From contig NYUD01000030.1 of assembly GCA_002683825.1 (NCBI GenBank), positions 1 through 64,000 of the forward strand: a DNA stretch of 64,000 nucleotides, written 5' to 3'. The stretch's first letter is position 1. Each line of letters starts with the position of its first letter. A program made the position numbers and the translations under genes. Shown here piece by piece: positions 1-8,458 of the stretch. The notes under the pieces are model-generated. The model had not been told where the DNA came from. It saw only the letters and a list, made by a program, of their open reading frames with translations, and did not search any database. Source of the stretch: Planctomycetota bacterium (lineage in GTDB: Bacteria > Planctomycetota > UBA1135 > GCA-002686595).

Positions 1-357
1 AAGCGTCGAGGTCCCGCCGTCGCCGAAGTCCCAGGCCCAGGCCGTCGGGGCCCCGCTGGAAAGGTCGCTGAAGTTGACGCTCAGCGGCGCCTCGCCGCTG
101 GTCGGCTGCGCGGCGAAGTTCGCCACCGGCGCCGCCACCGGGTCGCTCACACGGACGAGTCCCGCCCGGGTCGAGCTGCTCGCGCCGCCCGCGTTGGTGG
201 CGGTCAGGCCGACGGTGAAGGTGCCGGCGGCCGAGTAGACGTGGGAGGGGTTTTGAAGCGTCGAGGTCCCGCCGTCGCCGAAGTCCCAGGCCCAGGCCGT
301 CGGGGCCCCGCTAGAAAGGTCGCTGAAGTTGACGCTCAGCGGCGCCTCGCCGCTGGT
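1..357. repeat. Near-identical 255-bp direct repeat encoding PKD units
   Basis: Bases 1-102 match 256-357 with a single difference that I can see (base 58 versus 313). Beyond about 102/357 the copies diverge. The offset of 255 bases is 85 codons, one PKD unit plus linker, so the copies stay in frame. The left copy is cut by the window edge. Confidence 0.85.
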
Positions 358-852
358 GGGCAAAGCGGCGAAGTTCGCTACTGGCGGTGCCACCGGCCCC
401 GGCCCCGGCCCCGACGGAGCCACGATGATCTCCGCCGATGGGCGCAAGCGGTTGCCTGCGCGATCTTCGAGCCGAGCATCAAAGACCCAGCCCTCCATTT
501 CACTGGGTAGGTCGGCGAGGGCGAAGGAGGCCTGAAACGAGCCATTCGGTTGGGCGGCCAGCACCCGCCGAACGCTGTTCCCCGGGTCGTCCGAAAGGGT
601 GAAAAAGCGCTTGCGAACGCTGTCGAGCTCGATCTGGTCGTTCCAGAGGCGAACGTAAATCCTGTCCGTGCGGGTGAACGTCCGATCGTCCGTCGAGAAA
701 TCGGGATTCTTCGAGAGAAGAAAACCCTCGCCGGTGATGCCGTTGGAATCCTGCAGAGTCGGCCGCGGGAGCGTTGCCACGGTCGCCGGGGCGAGGGCAA
801 GCGTCAAGACCCATGAGGGTCCTGCCACGCAGTTGAAGATCAGACCCAGCAT
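1..852 (-). CDS. Exported PKD-domain protein, C-terminus beyond the window
   Basis: The frame is open from an ATG at 852 down to base 1, so 284 residues are visible and the C-terminus lies outside the window. AGGGAAGAG lies about 8 bases upstream of the ATG. Residues 1-25 are hydrophobic and look like a signal peptide. Residues 25-150 form a beta-rich region without a family I recognise. From about residue 157 there are two PKD (immunoglobulin-like) units, each with the hallmark WDFGDG and the phrase NPSHVYSAAGTFTVGLTATN, joined by short Pro/Ala linkers. PKD domains are non-catalytic spacers in extracellular proteins, so this is probably a surface or secreted protein whose functional domain is not visible here. 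The second unit runs off the edge, so more units may follow. Confidence 0.8.
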   Translation of the reverse strand, partial: MLGLIFNCVAGPSWVLTLALAPATVATLPRPTLQDSNGITGEGFLLSKNPDFSTDDRTFTRTDRIYVRLWNDQIELDSVRKRFFTLSDDPGNSVRRVLAAQPNGSFQASFALADLPSEMEGWVFDARLEDRAGNRLRPSAEIIVAPSGPGPGPVAPPVANFAALPTSGEAPLSVNFSDLSSGAPTAWAWDFGDGGTSTLQNPSHVYSAAGTFTVGLTATNAGGASSSTRAGLVRVSDPVAAPVANFAAQPTSGEAPLSVNFSDLSSGAPTAWAWDFGDGGTSTL

Positions 853-1293
853 GGGTTTCTCTTCCCTGCTGCCCGAGCTATCCCGGCCCTAGCTCCCCTT
901 CCCTCGGTGATTTCGCACAGAATTTCGCCCGTAGGAGGGAAGAGCCTACGCTCCACCGCTCGCGGCCGAGGTCGGCCAACTATGTCTCGCACCATGTTCG
1001 GAACCCGTGTATAGAGAAAAGCGACTTCCTATCCCTCCATGGTACGTCGCATACACCCGGTAGGACGTTGCAATTATAGAAAAAACTTCGCTCCCGTACC
1101 TGGCAGCCGCTTCTCAGCGGTCAGGGAATCGCGCCCTCGGCCACCTGCGTTTCCCTAAACCCTCTCCTGCGTCAAGGTGGCCGGGCGTAGGTTGCTTCGC
1201 GGCCGCAGAACGGGGCGACACGTCGATCGGCAAGGCCGCCCACGCGCTCGCCCACAGAAGTCGGTCCGTTCAAAACGGACGGTGGCGTCCCCC
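853..1293. other. Intergenic region without a gene
   Basis: No open frame here has convincing protein character. The stretch separates two minus-strand genes. A TATAAT sequence read on the minus strand lies at 1078-1073, but no matching -35 box is evident. A 7-bp inverted repeat with a 3-base loop lies at 1264-1280, just after the stop of the next gene, without a T-run, so I do not call it a terminator. Confidence 0.5.
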
Positions 1294-2445
1294 TCAGGGC
1301 GCAACCAGGACTCGCAGGGGGTCCATCAGGCCCGCCTGGACCTGCGGGGACAGCGTGATCGTGAAGTGCAGGATGCCCCCGCCCCAGGGCTGTTGGGTCA
1401 CGTTGACGTCGACATCGGCCCCCGGGACCGAGTTGCCCCAGATCCCAAGCGAGAAGAGGTTGCGCTGGTAGTAGTTCACGTGGAAGGCCGTGCTCGGCGG
1501 CAGCCTGACCTCCGAGTTGAGGTCGGCGGACGAGTCGTTCTCGAGTCCGTCGATGTAGGCGGTGTAGACGATCGTGAACGCGCCGATGGAAGCCCGGTTT
1601 TGGTCCAGGAGATTCGCCAGGTCGTAGATGGACCCCCCACCGTGGCTGAAGCCGAACATGGCCACCGAGGTCACTCCGCGCTTCTGAATCGCATCGACGA
1701 CCTCGCCGTAGACCACGCCCGACCCGTTCGCGGCGACGGAGTCCTCGTCGTACATGTGCACGTCGTAGCCCGTCGAATGGAGTTCGATCGCCATCTCGGG
1801 GATGCCCTCATTGACGGCCCCGGGTGGATCGGTCGGCGTCTGAAACTCCCCGTCGAGGGCGATCACGATGCCGGTGAACGAGTAGAAACGCAGGACGTCC
1901 TCGGCCAGCACCCCACCCCCCCCGGTAGCGCGGGCCTCGAAGGTGAGCAGAGCGGATCCACCGCCATGATTCTCCACCCACACCCTGCGCTTCGCGCCGG
2001 GGAATGCCAGCACCGCCTCATCGTTGGCGCCCAGGATGGCGCTTTCCTTGGTCGCTTCCTCCCAGACCCGGATCGATGGATGGGTGCGCACCAGAACGTA
2101 CTCGACGCAGGGCGCGGCCCGTCCCACCCACAGCTCGACCTCGATCAGATCGTTCTCCCCCGGGACCGAGGGATCGTCGCGATCGGGGATCGAATCGCCG
2201 TCGTCGTCGTCGCCGTTGATGCGGATCCCGGCGCCGGGGTCGGCCTCGTCGATGTCTCGGACACGTCGGCGCTGGAACGGGTCGTTGTAGGCCTCCGTCT
2301 GGGGCCGGTAGGCGGTCGCCTCCACCGTCACCGGTGGGCCGGACGGAACCTTCGTTCCCTGGCGCATGCCCATCGAGAAAACCCCCGCCGCGATGAGAGG
2401 GACGGTCACAAAGGCGGTCCGCCTGGCAAAGCCAATCATGCGCAC
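1294..2445 (-). CDS. Exported alpha/beta-hydrolase-like protein
   Basis: About 383 residues. GGAGGA lies 5 bases before a GTG at 2445 and 11 bases before an in-frame ATG at 2439, so either may be the start. The first 25 residues after the ATG (MIGFARR, then a hydrophobic stretch) form a signal peptide or membrane anchor. Residues 60-85 are Asp-rich (GDDDDGDSIPDRDD), resembling a calcium-binding loop. The C-terminal half has a nucleophile-elbow motif, GFSHGG, after a hydrophobic strand, as in serine hydrolases of the alpha/beta fold. A catalytic Asp and His cannot be assigned by eye. The substrate is unknown. The gene stands alone between long intergenic stretches. Confidence 0.7.
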   Translation of the reverse strand: MRMIGFARRTAFVTVPLIAAGVFSMGMRQGTKVPSGPPVTVEATAYRPQTEAYNDPFQRRRVRDIDEADPGAGIRINGDDDDGDSIPDRDDPSVPGENDLIEVELWVGRAAPCVEYVLVRTHPSIRVWEEATKESAILGANDEAVLAFPGAKRRVWVENHGGGSALLTFEARATGGGGVLAEDVLRFYSFTGIVIALDGEFQTPTDPPGAVNEGIPEMAIELHSTGYDVHMYDEDSVAANGSGVVYGEVVDAIQKRGVTSVAMFGFSHGGGSIYDLANLLDQNRASIGAFTIVYTAYIDGLENDSSADLNSEVRLPPSTAFHVNYYQRNLFSLGIWGNSVPGADVDVNVTQQPWGGGILHFTITLSPQVQAGLMDPLRVLVAP

Positions 2446-2903
2446 GTGTATCCTCCGTTCCGAACGCGGCGGACTCACCGCGTTCCCCCTCGAATCGAGC
2501 GCAGCCTTGCTCCCGTCCGAAAGGACACAACATTGTAGGGGGCGTACGGAGAATGGAGAGGGCGGCAAACCTCAAACGACCCGGAAACCCACTCGATTCG
2601 CTTCAATGTCGCTGGTACCGGGGGAATCGGGCTGTCCGAGATTCAGCCGATTCCGCAGAGCGACGAAGCACCGAGCCGATGCCCGTCGGCATCCGTGAAG
2701 ATCGGGCAGGCCGGGCTCCCCCGGGGCGGGGGGGGTAGCCGAAGTGCGTAGTGGGGCCGGCGATCGGGCTCCGATGACTCCTGAACGGAGAGTTTCTGGG
2801 GGGTATGGCGCTCCGGGCTGAAGTTTTTCTGGGAACGCTCCTCCGTTTGTCGTGATTCGCCGATAATCGCCGCTCCAACCCACCTCACAGGAGTGACGGA
2901 TCC
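2446..2903. other. Intergenic region between divergent genes
   Basis: About 460 bases lie between the divergent starts at 2445 (minus) and 2904 (plus). Short open frames on both strands lack domain signatures or ribosome binding sites and I reject them. Both promoters should lie here, but I cannot point to convincing boxes. Confidence 0.5.
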
Positions 2904-3497
2904 ATGCTACCCCTAGTACTCTGCATCGTTGGCGTCTTCGTTTCCGCCTCGTCGACCCCGGTGGCGGTGGGGTCCCACTCGTGGCGCGTGAACGAGGTCT
3001 TCAGCAACGCCAGCGGAACCATCCAGTTCGTCGAATTGGCCGAATGCTGCGGCATGGCCAACGAGACCAGCGTGTCGGGACTCGCACTGACGAGCACGGC
3101 GAACTCCTTCCCGCTTCCGGCCAACCTGCCGGTGGGGAGTACCGCCAACGCACACATCCTGTTCGGTACGGCGGCTTTCGCCTCTCTGCCGGGCGCTCCA
3201 GCGCCCGACCACATCATTCCGGACGGGTTCTTCGACATCAACACCGATACGCTGCAGTGGCACATCTACGCCCCCTCGGTCTTGAACATCGCGTCGGGAC
3301 AGTTGCCCTTGGACGGCTTCAATTCTCTCTCGCAATCCGGCGTGCCGGGACCGAACACGCCGACGAACTTCGCGGGACAGTCGGGCCAGATCAACCTCGC
3401 CGTGGTGCCTGCCTTCCCGTTGATCGGGCTGCTGTCGCTGGTGGGACTCCTCGGTGTCGCAGGTGCGCTCCTGATACGTCGCACCCGGCGGGCCTAG
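2904..3497 (+). CDS. Exported protein with possible C-terminal sorting signal
   Basis: 197 residues. AGGAG at 2889-2893 sits 10 bases before the ATG. A short N-terminal hydrophobic segment looks like a signal peptide ending near residue 20. The mature part is rich in Ser, Thr, Asn and Pro, with a CCGM cysteine pair near residue 50, and resembles beta-sandwich surface proteins. The last 32 residues read VVPAFPLIGLL, a continuous hydrophobic helix, then RRTRRA. This is the motif, helix and basic-tail layout of PEP-CTERM or IPTL-CTERM sorting signals, but the exact motif matches neither. The function is unknown. The stop is 22 bases from the stop of the convergent gene. Confidence 0.75.
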   Translation: MLPLVLCIVGVFVSASSTPVAVGSHSWRVNEVFSNASGTIQFVELAECCGMANETSVSGLALTSTANSFPLPANLPVGSTANAHILFGTAAFASLPGAPAPDHIIPDGFFDINTDTLQWHIYAPSVLNIASGQLPLDGFNSLSQSGVPGPNTPTNFAGQSGQINLAVVPAFPLIGLLSLVGLLGVAGALLIRRTRRA

Positions 3498-3519
3498 GGC
3501 CACAACACATCGGAGCTTT

Positions 3520-4164
3520 CTAGCGCTCGAGGGGGCGCGCGTGTCCCCGGCGGTAGGCGATTTTGCACCTGGGGCAGGTTCCGTCGATGGCCATGGAAGC
3601 TGCGCACAGTTCACAGCGTTGAACCTCCTCCAACGCCTTGCGCAGGACCATGAATGCCCCGGCAGCCTTCTCGAAGTCGTCACGGTTGCGAATCGAGACG
3701 TCGCCGATCCGCCCGCAGAGACATTCGGAACACCAGCGCGCCTCGTCCACGGCCGCCTTGCACCCAGCGCAGCCCGGTTCTACCCCGCGCTCTGCCTTCG
3801 CAATCTGATAGCTGAGAACCGAAAAGTAGGCCTTGCCCTCCCAGTAACCACGACTGCAGTCCAGACAATAATCGCTCGTGGTGATCGCCTCTTGGCAGCT
3901 CTCGCAGTCGATCGATTCGCTCTCGTATTCGTGGCCGTGCGCGTCCAGGGCGTCGAAGACCAGTTTCGAGCTCACCTCCGTTCCCGCGATGAATCCCACC
4001 GAACAGGAGTCGCACCAACCATCCAGGCAGTGTACGTCCGCGCAGGAGGCGACCTCACTCGCCTGCCCGTCGCTCGAGGGTCCGGTCCAGGCGACAAAGA
4101 GACATATCGCAAAAGCAAATGCTAGGGCGAGCAGCGACAGAGCCTGGCTCTTGTTCCTGGTCAT
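3520..4164 (-). CDS. Exported protein with four cysteine-knuckle repeats
   Basis: 214 residues. The ATG at 4164 follows AAGGTGA by 5 bases. A GTG at 4188 would add 8 residues but lacks such a site. A signal peptide or anchor spans about residues 6-27 (hydrophobic, ending TGPSSDG). The rest is four units of about 40 residues, each opening with a cysteine pair and carrying a second pair about ten residues later: CADVHC...CDSC, CESC...CLDC, CAGC...CSEC and CELC...CPRC. Most are followed by a stretch such as GYWEGKAYFSVL. The pattern is that of zinc ribbons or knuckles, but in a protein with an export signal, so metal or haem binding or disulphides are all possible. I do not recognise the family. 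Confidence 0.75.
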   Translation of the reverse strand: MTRNKSQALSLLALAFAFAICLFVAWTGPSSDGQASEVASCADVHCLDGWCDSCSVGFIAGTEVSSKLVFDALDAHGHEYESESIDCESCQEAITTSDYCLDCSRGYWEGKAYFSVLSYQIAKAERGVEPGCAGCKAAVDEARWCSECLCGRIGDVSIRNRDDFEKAAGAFMVLRKALEEVQRCELCAASMAIDGTCPRCKIAYRRGHARPLER

Positions 4165-4385
4165 AGAGCTCACCTTCAATTCTAGCACTTGGGAAGTCGT
4201 GCCAGGCGCTCGTGCTCCGCAAGCTCAACACGACGTCGGTTCCGTGAGCTACAACCAGGCGCCGGAGGTCGGGCCGGGGAGTCCTCACAAACCCATTTCA
4301 GAAGGCTGTGAACCCGTGCCTTGGCGGCGGTCCGACACGGTCCTTCACGGACGGCAGGACTTCCTTCCCAGCTCCCTACAGGCGC

Positions 4386-6497
4386 TCAGACATGCACTTC
4401 CAGAGCCTTGTGTACGCTGCTCAGAAGCTTGCTGGGCGTATAGGGCTTCTTGAGAAACCCGACGATCTCACCGGGCTCGAAAGCCCGTGCCGTATCGGCC
4501 TCGGGATAGCCGCTGGTGAGCACGACGCGTACGTCGGGCTGGAGTTCACGCAACTTGAGGAAGACCTCCCGTCCCGACATGTGGGAGGTCGTCCAGTCGA
4601 GAAGAACGAGATCGATCCGGTGGCGCTGGGCCTCGAAGACCTCGAGACCCTCCCTCCCATCCTCGGCCTTCAAGACCTTGAAACCTGCGCCGTCGAGGAT
4701 TCTCTCGTTCAGGCTCAGGATCGACAGCTCGTCTTCGATGACCAGGACCGTTCCGCAGCCGGACCAGTCCAGTTGCAATTCCGCCGGATCCACCCGGGCC
4801 AGCTTGGCCCTGGAAGCGGGAAGGAGGACGGTGAACGTCGTACCCCGGCCGATCTCGCTTTCGACCTCGATGGCGCCTTGATGGCCACGGACGATGCCCT
4901 GGACGGCGGCGAGTCCCAGACCGCGACCGCTGAACTTCGTCGTGAAGAAGGGATCGAAGATCCTGGAGCGCGTTTCGACGTCCATGCCTTGGCCGTCATC
5001 CTGCACGGACAAGCGGACGTAGCGGCCCGGCGCGAGGTTCTGCACATTGGACAGGGGAAGCTCGAGCACTCTCATCGCAACACGAACCGTTCCGGGGCTC
5101 CCGTTGAGCGCCTCGGAAGCGTTCGTGACAAGGTTCATCATCAGCTGGCGGATCTGGGCCGCGTCCGCACGAACACCGGGGAGTGAATCGTCGACCACGG
5201 TCGTGAGTTCGGCCTGCTTGGACATCGAGCTGTAAAGCAGTTCGATCACTTCGTCCAGGAGTTCGGGCAGGTAGACCAGGCGCTTGTCCGTATCCGATTT
5301 CCCCGTGTAAGCGAGCATCTGGTGCGTCAGCTCGGCGGCACGGCGCGCGGCACGGCGAATCACTTCGAGACTGCTCTTGGCCACAGGATCGATCCTGGGT
5401 TCCGACAGGGCGAAGTCAGCGTTGCCCAGAATCGCCGTCAGGATGTTGTTGAAGTCGTGTGCGATACCGCCGGTGAGCACGCCCAGGCTCTCGAGCTTCT
5501 GGCTCTGACGAACCGCCTCTTCGGCCTTGCGCAGGTCGGTGATGTCGCGAGCGATACCGATGATGCCGCTTGGCTTACCGTCGTTGATTTTCAACGGGCT
5601 CTTGCGGATCAGGAATGTGCGCTGGTCTCTGAGCCGGTTGTCGAAGGTCTCTTCATAGTGACGGCTCCGCCCCGTAGCCAGAATCTCGCTATCGGCCTTG
5701 TTAAGGCGTGCGGCCAGATCGGCGGGATACAGATCGCTGTCGTCGAGGCCGATCACGTCCACATGCGAGTCGACGGCCCCTTGGGCCGGCCGCAGCTCGA
5801 CGATTCGCTCCTTGCGCGGAAGGGGATCCGGCGTGCGCTCAAACGCGGAGTTGGCCAGCATGTACCGGAGCTTGCTGTCCTTGACGAAGATGGGATCCTC
5901 GATTCCGTCGAGGATAGCCCGGAACAAGTCCTTTTGACGGAGCAATTCGGCGTGCGCATCGCTGTGCACCATGGCGATCGCGCCCAGGTGAGCGGCGACT
6001 TCCAGAAGGAGAATCTGTTCGGCCGTCGGTCTTCCCGGCACCGGCGTCGACAGGGCAAAGGTCCCGACGATCTGAGACTTCCCCGCACGGATCGGAATGG
6101 ACCAGCAGCTACGGATCCCGAAGCGCTGGGCGGTTTCACGCATTTCCGCCTGTGCGGAGGCTTGGGCGTCTTCGACGATGACCATCTTGCCCGTGGTGAA
6201 TGCAGTGGCACATCCGGAGGTCAGCGCGCTGGGAACGAGGCGGTCCAGTTCGGATTTGAGATCGACCGACAAGCTGGGAGCCGCGCGCACAAACAGCACT
6301 CCGTCCTCGGGGGCGAGCCGCAAGATGCTGCAGAAACCACCGGGGAGAATCTCTTCCACGAGACGACACAAGTCGTCGAGAATGGAGCTGAGGTTCTCTT
6401 GCCTGGCGATGCGATCGACAATCGCTTGCTGCAGACGCAGCACGTCTTGAGAACTCGGACCTTTTTCTTCCATCCCTAAACGACCCTGACCATCCAC
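4386..6497 (-). CDS. Hybrid sensor histidine kinase (GAF-PAS-HisKA-HATPase-REC)
   Basis: 703 residues from an ATG at 6497, with AAGGAGG about 12 bases upstream. No transmembrane segment is visible, so it is probably cytoplasmic. A GAF domain spans about residues 28-178, a PAS domain 188-325 (ending GIARDITDLRKAE), and HisKA has the phospho-accepting His347 in GGIAHDFNN. The ATPase domain has N-box Asn459, DDGQGMD at 500-506 and GRGLGLA at 524-530. A C-terminal receiver at 583-700 has EDE, the phospho-accepting Asp634 and Lys683/684. The usual Met-Pro after the acceptor Asp is replaced (LLDWTTSHMSG), a mild oddity. The internal receiver suggests a phosphorelay. No partner regulator or transmitter lies nearby, so the signal and output are unknown. 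Confidence 0.95.
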   Translation of the reverse strand: MDGQGRLGMEEKGPSSQDVLRLQQAIVDRIARQENLSSILDDLCRLVEEILPGGFCSILRLAPEDGVLFVRAAPSLSVDLKSELDRLVPSALTSGCATAFTTGKMVIVEDAQASAQAEMRETAQRFGIRSCWSIPIRAGKSQIVGTFALSTPVPGRPTAEQILLLEVAAHLGAIAMVHSDAHAELLRQKDLFRAILDGIEDPIFVKDSKLRYMLANSAFERTPDPLPRKERIVELRPAQGAVDSHVDVIGLDDSDLYPADLAARLNKADSEILATGRSRHYEETFDNRLRDQRTFLIRKSPLKINDGKPSGIIGIARDITDLRKAEEAVRQSQKLESLGVLTGGIAHDFNNILTAILGNADFALSEPRIDPVAKSSLEVIRRAARRAAELTHQMLAYTGKSDTDKRLVYLPELLDEVIELLYSSMSKQAELTTVVDDSLPGVRADAAQIRQLMMNLVTNASEALNGSPGTVRVAMRVLELPLSNVQNLAPGRYVRLSVQDDGQGMDVETRSRIFDPFFTTKFSGRGLGLAAVQGIVRGHQGAIEVESEIGRGTTFTVLLPASRAKLARVDPAELQLDWSGCGTVLVIEDELSILSLNERILDGAGFKVLKAEDGREGLEVFEAQRHRIDLVLLDWTTSHMSGREVFLKLRELQPDVRVVLTSGYPEADTARAFEPGEIVGFLKKPYTPSKLLSSVHKALEVHV

Positions 6498-6964
6498 CGG
6501 ATCCGCCTCCTTCGAGACTTCCCCGCTTTCCGAAACGGAGACAAGTGAGCCCCCTGGTTCGATGCCGTGATTAAATCATTTGCACTGCACACCCGCAAAT
6601 GGCAAGGGCAAAATGCTCCATCTGGGGGGGGTTTTGGGTCCGTGGCGGGGGGTCCAAGAGCGAGGCACCCCGAGGCAGGGCGCCCGGGAAACCGGGCGAA
6701 GTCCCACGCAAGCGCTCCATGACTTCCGTGGACCGACCCATGATCCCCGGTGCGAGGGGACTCCAGATCGAGACCGACGGAGCTCCTCGTCAGGATCGTT
6801 CGCAGAGGTGGATTTCCTCGGTTCCATCGCAGACCTCAATCCTCGCAACCATTCCGACGATCCTGATCGCGTCCAACAGAACTTCGAGAAGCACCAGGGG
6901 TTGAGAGAAAAAGTCTCCCGATCCGGCGCGATCGGAAGGACCTCGCCCTCGATACCGTATCGGG
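6498..6964. other. Intergenic region between divergent genes
   Basis: 467 bases between the histidine kinase start and threonine synthase. No open frame in it shows family signatures. It should contain both divergent promoters. I see no riboswitch or attenuator that I can support ahead of the threonine gene. Confidence 0.5.
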
Positions 6965-8224
6965 ATGAGTTCCTTCGTCACTCATCTCGAAGCCGCGATC
7001 GACGGCACACGGCTGGACCATCGGAGACTACAGACCCTCCACGCGGATCGCCCGCTGGTGGTGCGCTACGACCTCGACGCGATTCGCTCGACCGTCGATC
7101 GTGCCCGGATCGAAGCGCGCGAACCGACCATGTGGCGCTATCGAGAACTGCTGCCGGTCGAGGAAAAAGAGAACATTGTTTCCTTGGGCGAGGGGATGAG
7201 CCCGTTGATCCGTGCCCCGCGCCTGGCGCGCGAACTTGGCCTGGAGGAGCTCCTCATCAAAGACGAATCCCAGCTCCCGACGGGTTCCTTCAAATCGCGC
7301 GGCCTCTCCATGGCCGTCAGCCGAGCCAAGGAACTGGGCGTCGAGCGACTCGCCATCCCCACGGCCGGCAACGCCGGCGGCGCCCTGGCGGCCTATGCCG
7401 CCCGTGCCGGATTGGAAGCCTTTGTCTTCCTACCCGCCGACGCGCCCTGCGTCAGCGTTGGCGAAGCGCAACTCTTGGGAGCACACGTCTACCGCATCGA
7501 CGGATTGATCACCGACTGCGCCGCGATCGTCGCCGCCGGAAAAGAGGTCATGAAGTGGTTTGACCTCTCCACGCTCAAAGAGCCCTATCGCATAGAGGGC
7601 AAGAAAACGATGGGGCTGGAGCTGGCCGAGCAACTGGGTTGGAGGTTGCCCGACGCGATCTTCTATCCCACAGGGGGCGGGACCGGCCTGATAGGAATGT
7701 GGAAAGCCTTCGCCGAACTCGAAGCCCTGGGCTGGCTGGAAGACACGAAAAGACCGCGCATGTATGCGTGCCAGTCCGCAACCTGCGACCCGATCGTGCG
7801 TGCCTTCGATGCGGGAGAGCGCCACGCTGAAGAGGTCCAGGACGCTCAAACTCTGGCCAGCGGCATCCGCGTGCCGCGCGCCATTGGCGACTTCATGATC
7901 CTGGACGCGGTTCGAGAATCCGGTGGCGCGGCCTGTCGCGCCGGCGAGGAAGAGCTCATCCACTGGATGGAACGCTGCTGCGAACTCGAGGGAATCTCCC
8001 TCTGCCCCGAAGCGGGGGCATGCCTGTCTTCGATCGCTGAACTCCTGAGGGCGGGCAAGTTGTCCGCCGACGCTAGCACGGTCGTCTTCAACACAGGGGC
8101 GGTCCAGAAGTACATCGAACTCCTCCCGCCCCCCCCACCGGAGATCAAAGACGCCGCTGCGATCGATTGGAAACAATTGAAAGCGCAAGCTAGCCGAAAC
8201 CACTCCTTCTCGTCATCGAGATAG
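6965..8224 (+). CDS. thrC: Threonine synthase
   Basis: 419 residues. It is a PLP-dependent fold type II enzyme converting O-phosphohomoserine to threonine in the cytoplasm. The PLP lysine is Lys110 in PTGSFKSRG. The phosphate-binding loop is near residues 133-141 (TAGNAGGAL), and the glycine-rich PTGGGTGLIG follows near 235. The N-terminus (about 70 residues before SLGEGMSPL) resembles the short form without a clear zinc-binding cysteine set. The ATG has no strong Shine-Dalgarno sequence, only GAAGGA about 25 bases upstream. The pathway partner homoserine kinase is 5.4 kb downstream, so the threonine genes are dispersed. Related PLP enzymes such as cysteate synthase are the main alternative. 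Confidence 0.92.
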   Translation: MSSFVTHLEAAIDGTRLDHRRLQTLHADRPLVVRYDLDAIRSTVDRARIEAREPTMWRYRELLPVEEKENIVSLGEGMSPLIRAPRLARELGLEELLIKDESQLPTGSFKSRGLSMAVSRAKELGVERLAIPTAGNAGGALAAYAARAGLEAFVFLPADAPCVSVGEAQLLGAHVYRIDGLITDCAAIVAAGKEVMKWFDLSTLKEPYRIEGKKTMGLELAEQLGWRLPDAIFYPTGGGTGLIGMWKAFAELEALGWLEDTKRPRMYACQSATCDPIVRAFDAGERHAEEVQDAQTLASGIRVPRAIGDFMILDAVRESGGAACRAGEEELIHWMERCCELEGISLCPEAGACLSSIAELLRAGKLSADASTVVFNTGAVQKYIELLPPPPPEIKDAAAIDWKQLKAQASRNHSFSSSR

Positions 8225-8458
8225 CCGAGCGCCTGCATGTCGCACAGGGCCCGAGCGGTGAAACCCAAGGACCGCGAAACGCCCGTCCGCCTGGCGGAAC
8301 GATGCCTCCCCACTCGGCGGGCGCGGGAATTCCAGCCATGCGCAAGGGGCCGTGGCAAGTCCACCCTTCGGACTGCACTTCTTTCGCAGACGCCTCGTCT
8401 GCGAAAGATCACAACCGCTCCCCTCATTCCTTCCATCGAAGCAAGTACACTGCTTCAA

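Noticed and set aside
1264..1280. Seven-base-pair inverted repeat after the hydrolase-like gene
   Set aside because: Short stem and no T-run on either strand, so not supported as a terminator.
1177..2538. Long plus-strand open frame
   Set aside because: It is the antisense shadow of the hydrolase-like gene, Arg/Asp/Val-rich with no family pattern, while the minus-strand frame has a signal peptide and GGAGGA site.
5322..6479. Long plus-strand open frame opposite the histidine kinase
   Set aside because: The kinase has a complete set of catalytic motifs, whereas this frame has none.
6498..6964. Threonine attenuator or riboswitch ahead of thrC
   Set aside because: No leader peptide rich in Thr codons and no terminator-antiterminator pair was visible.
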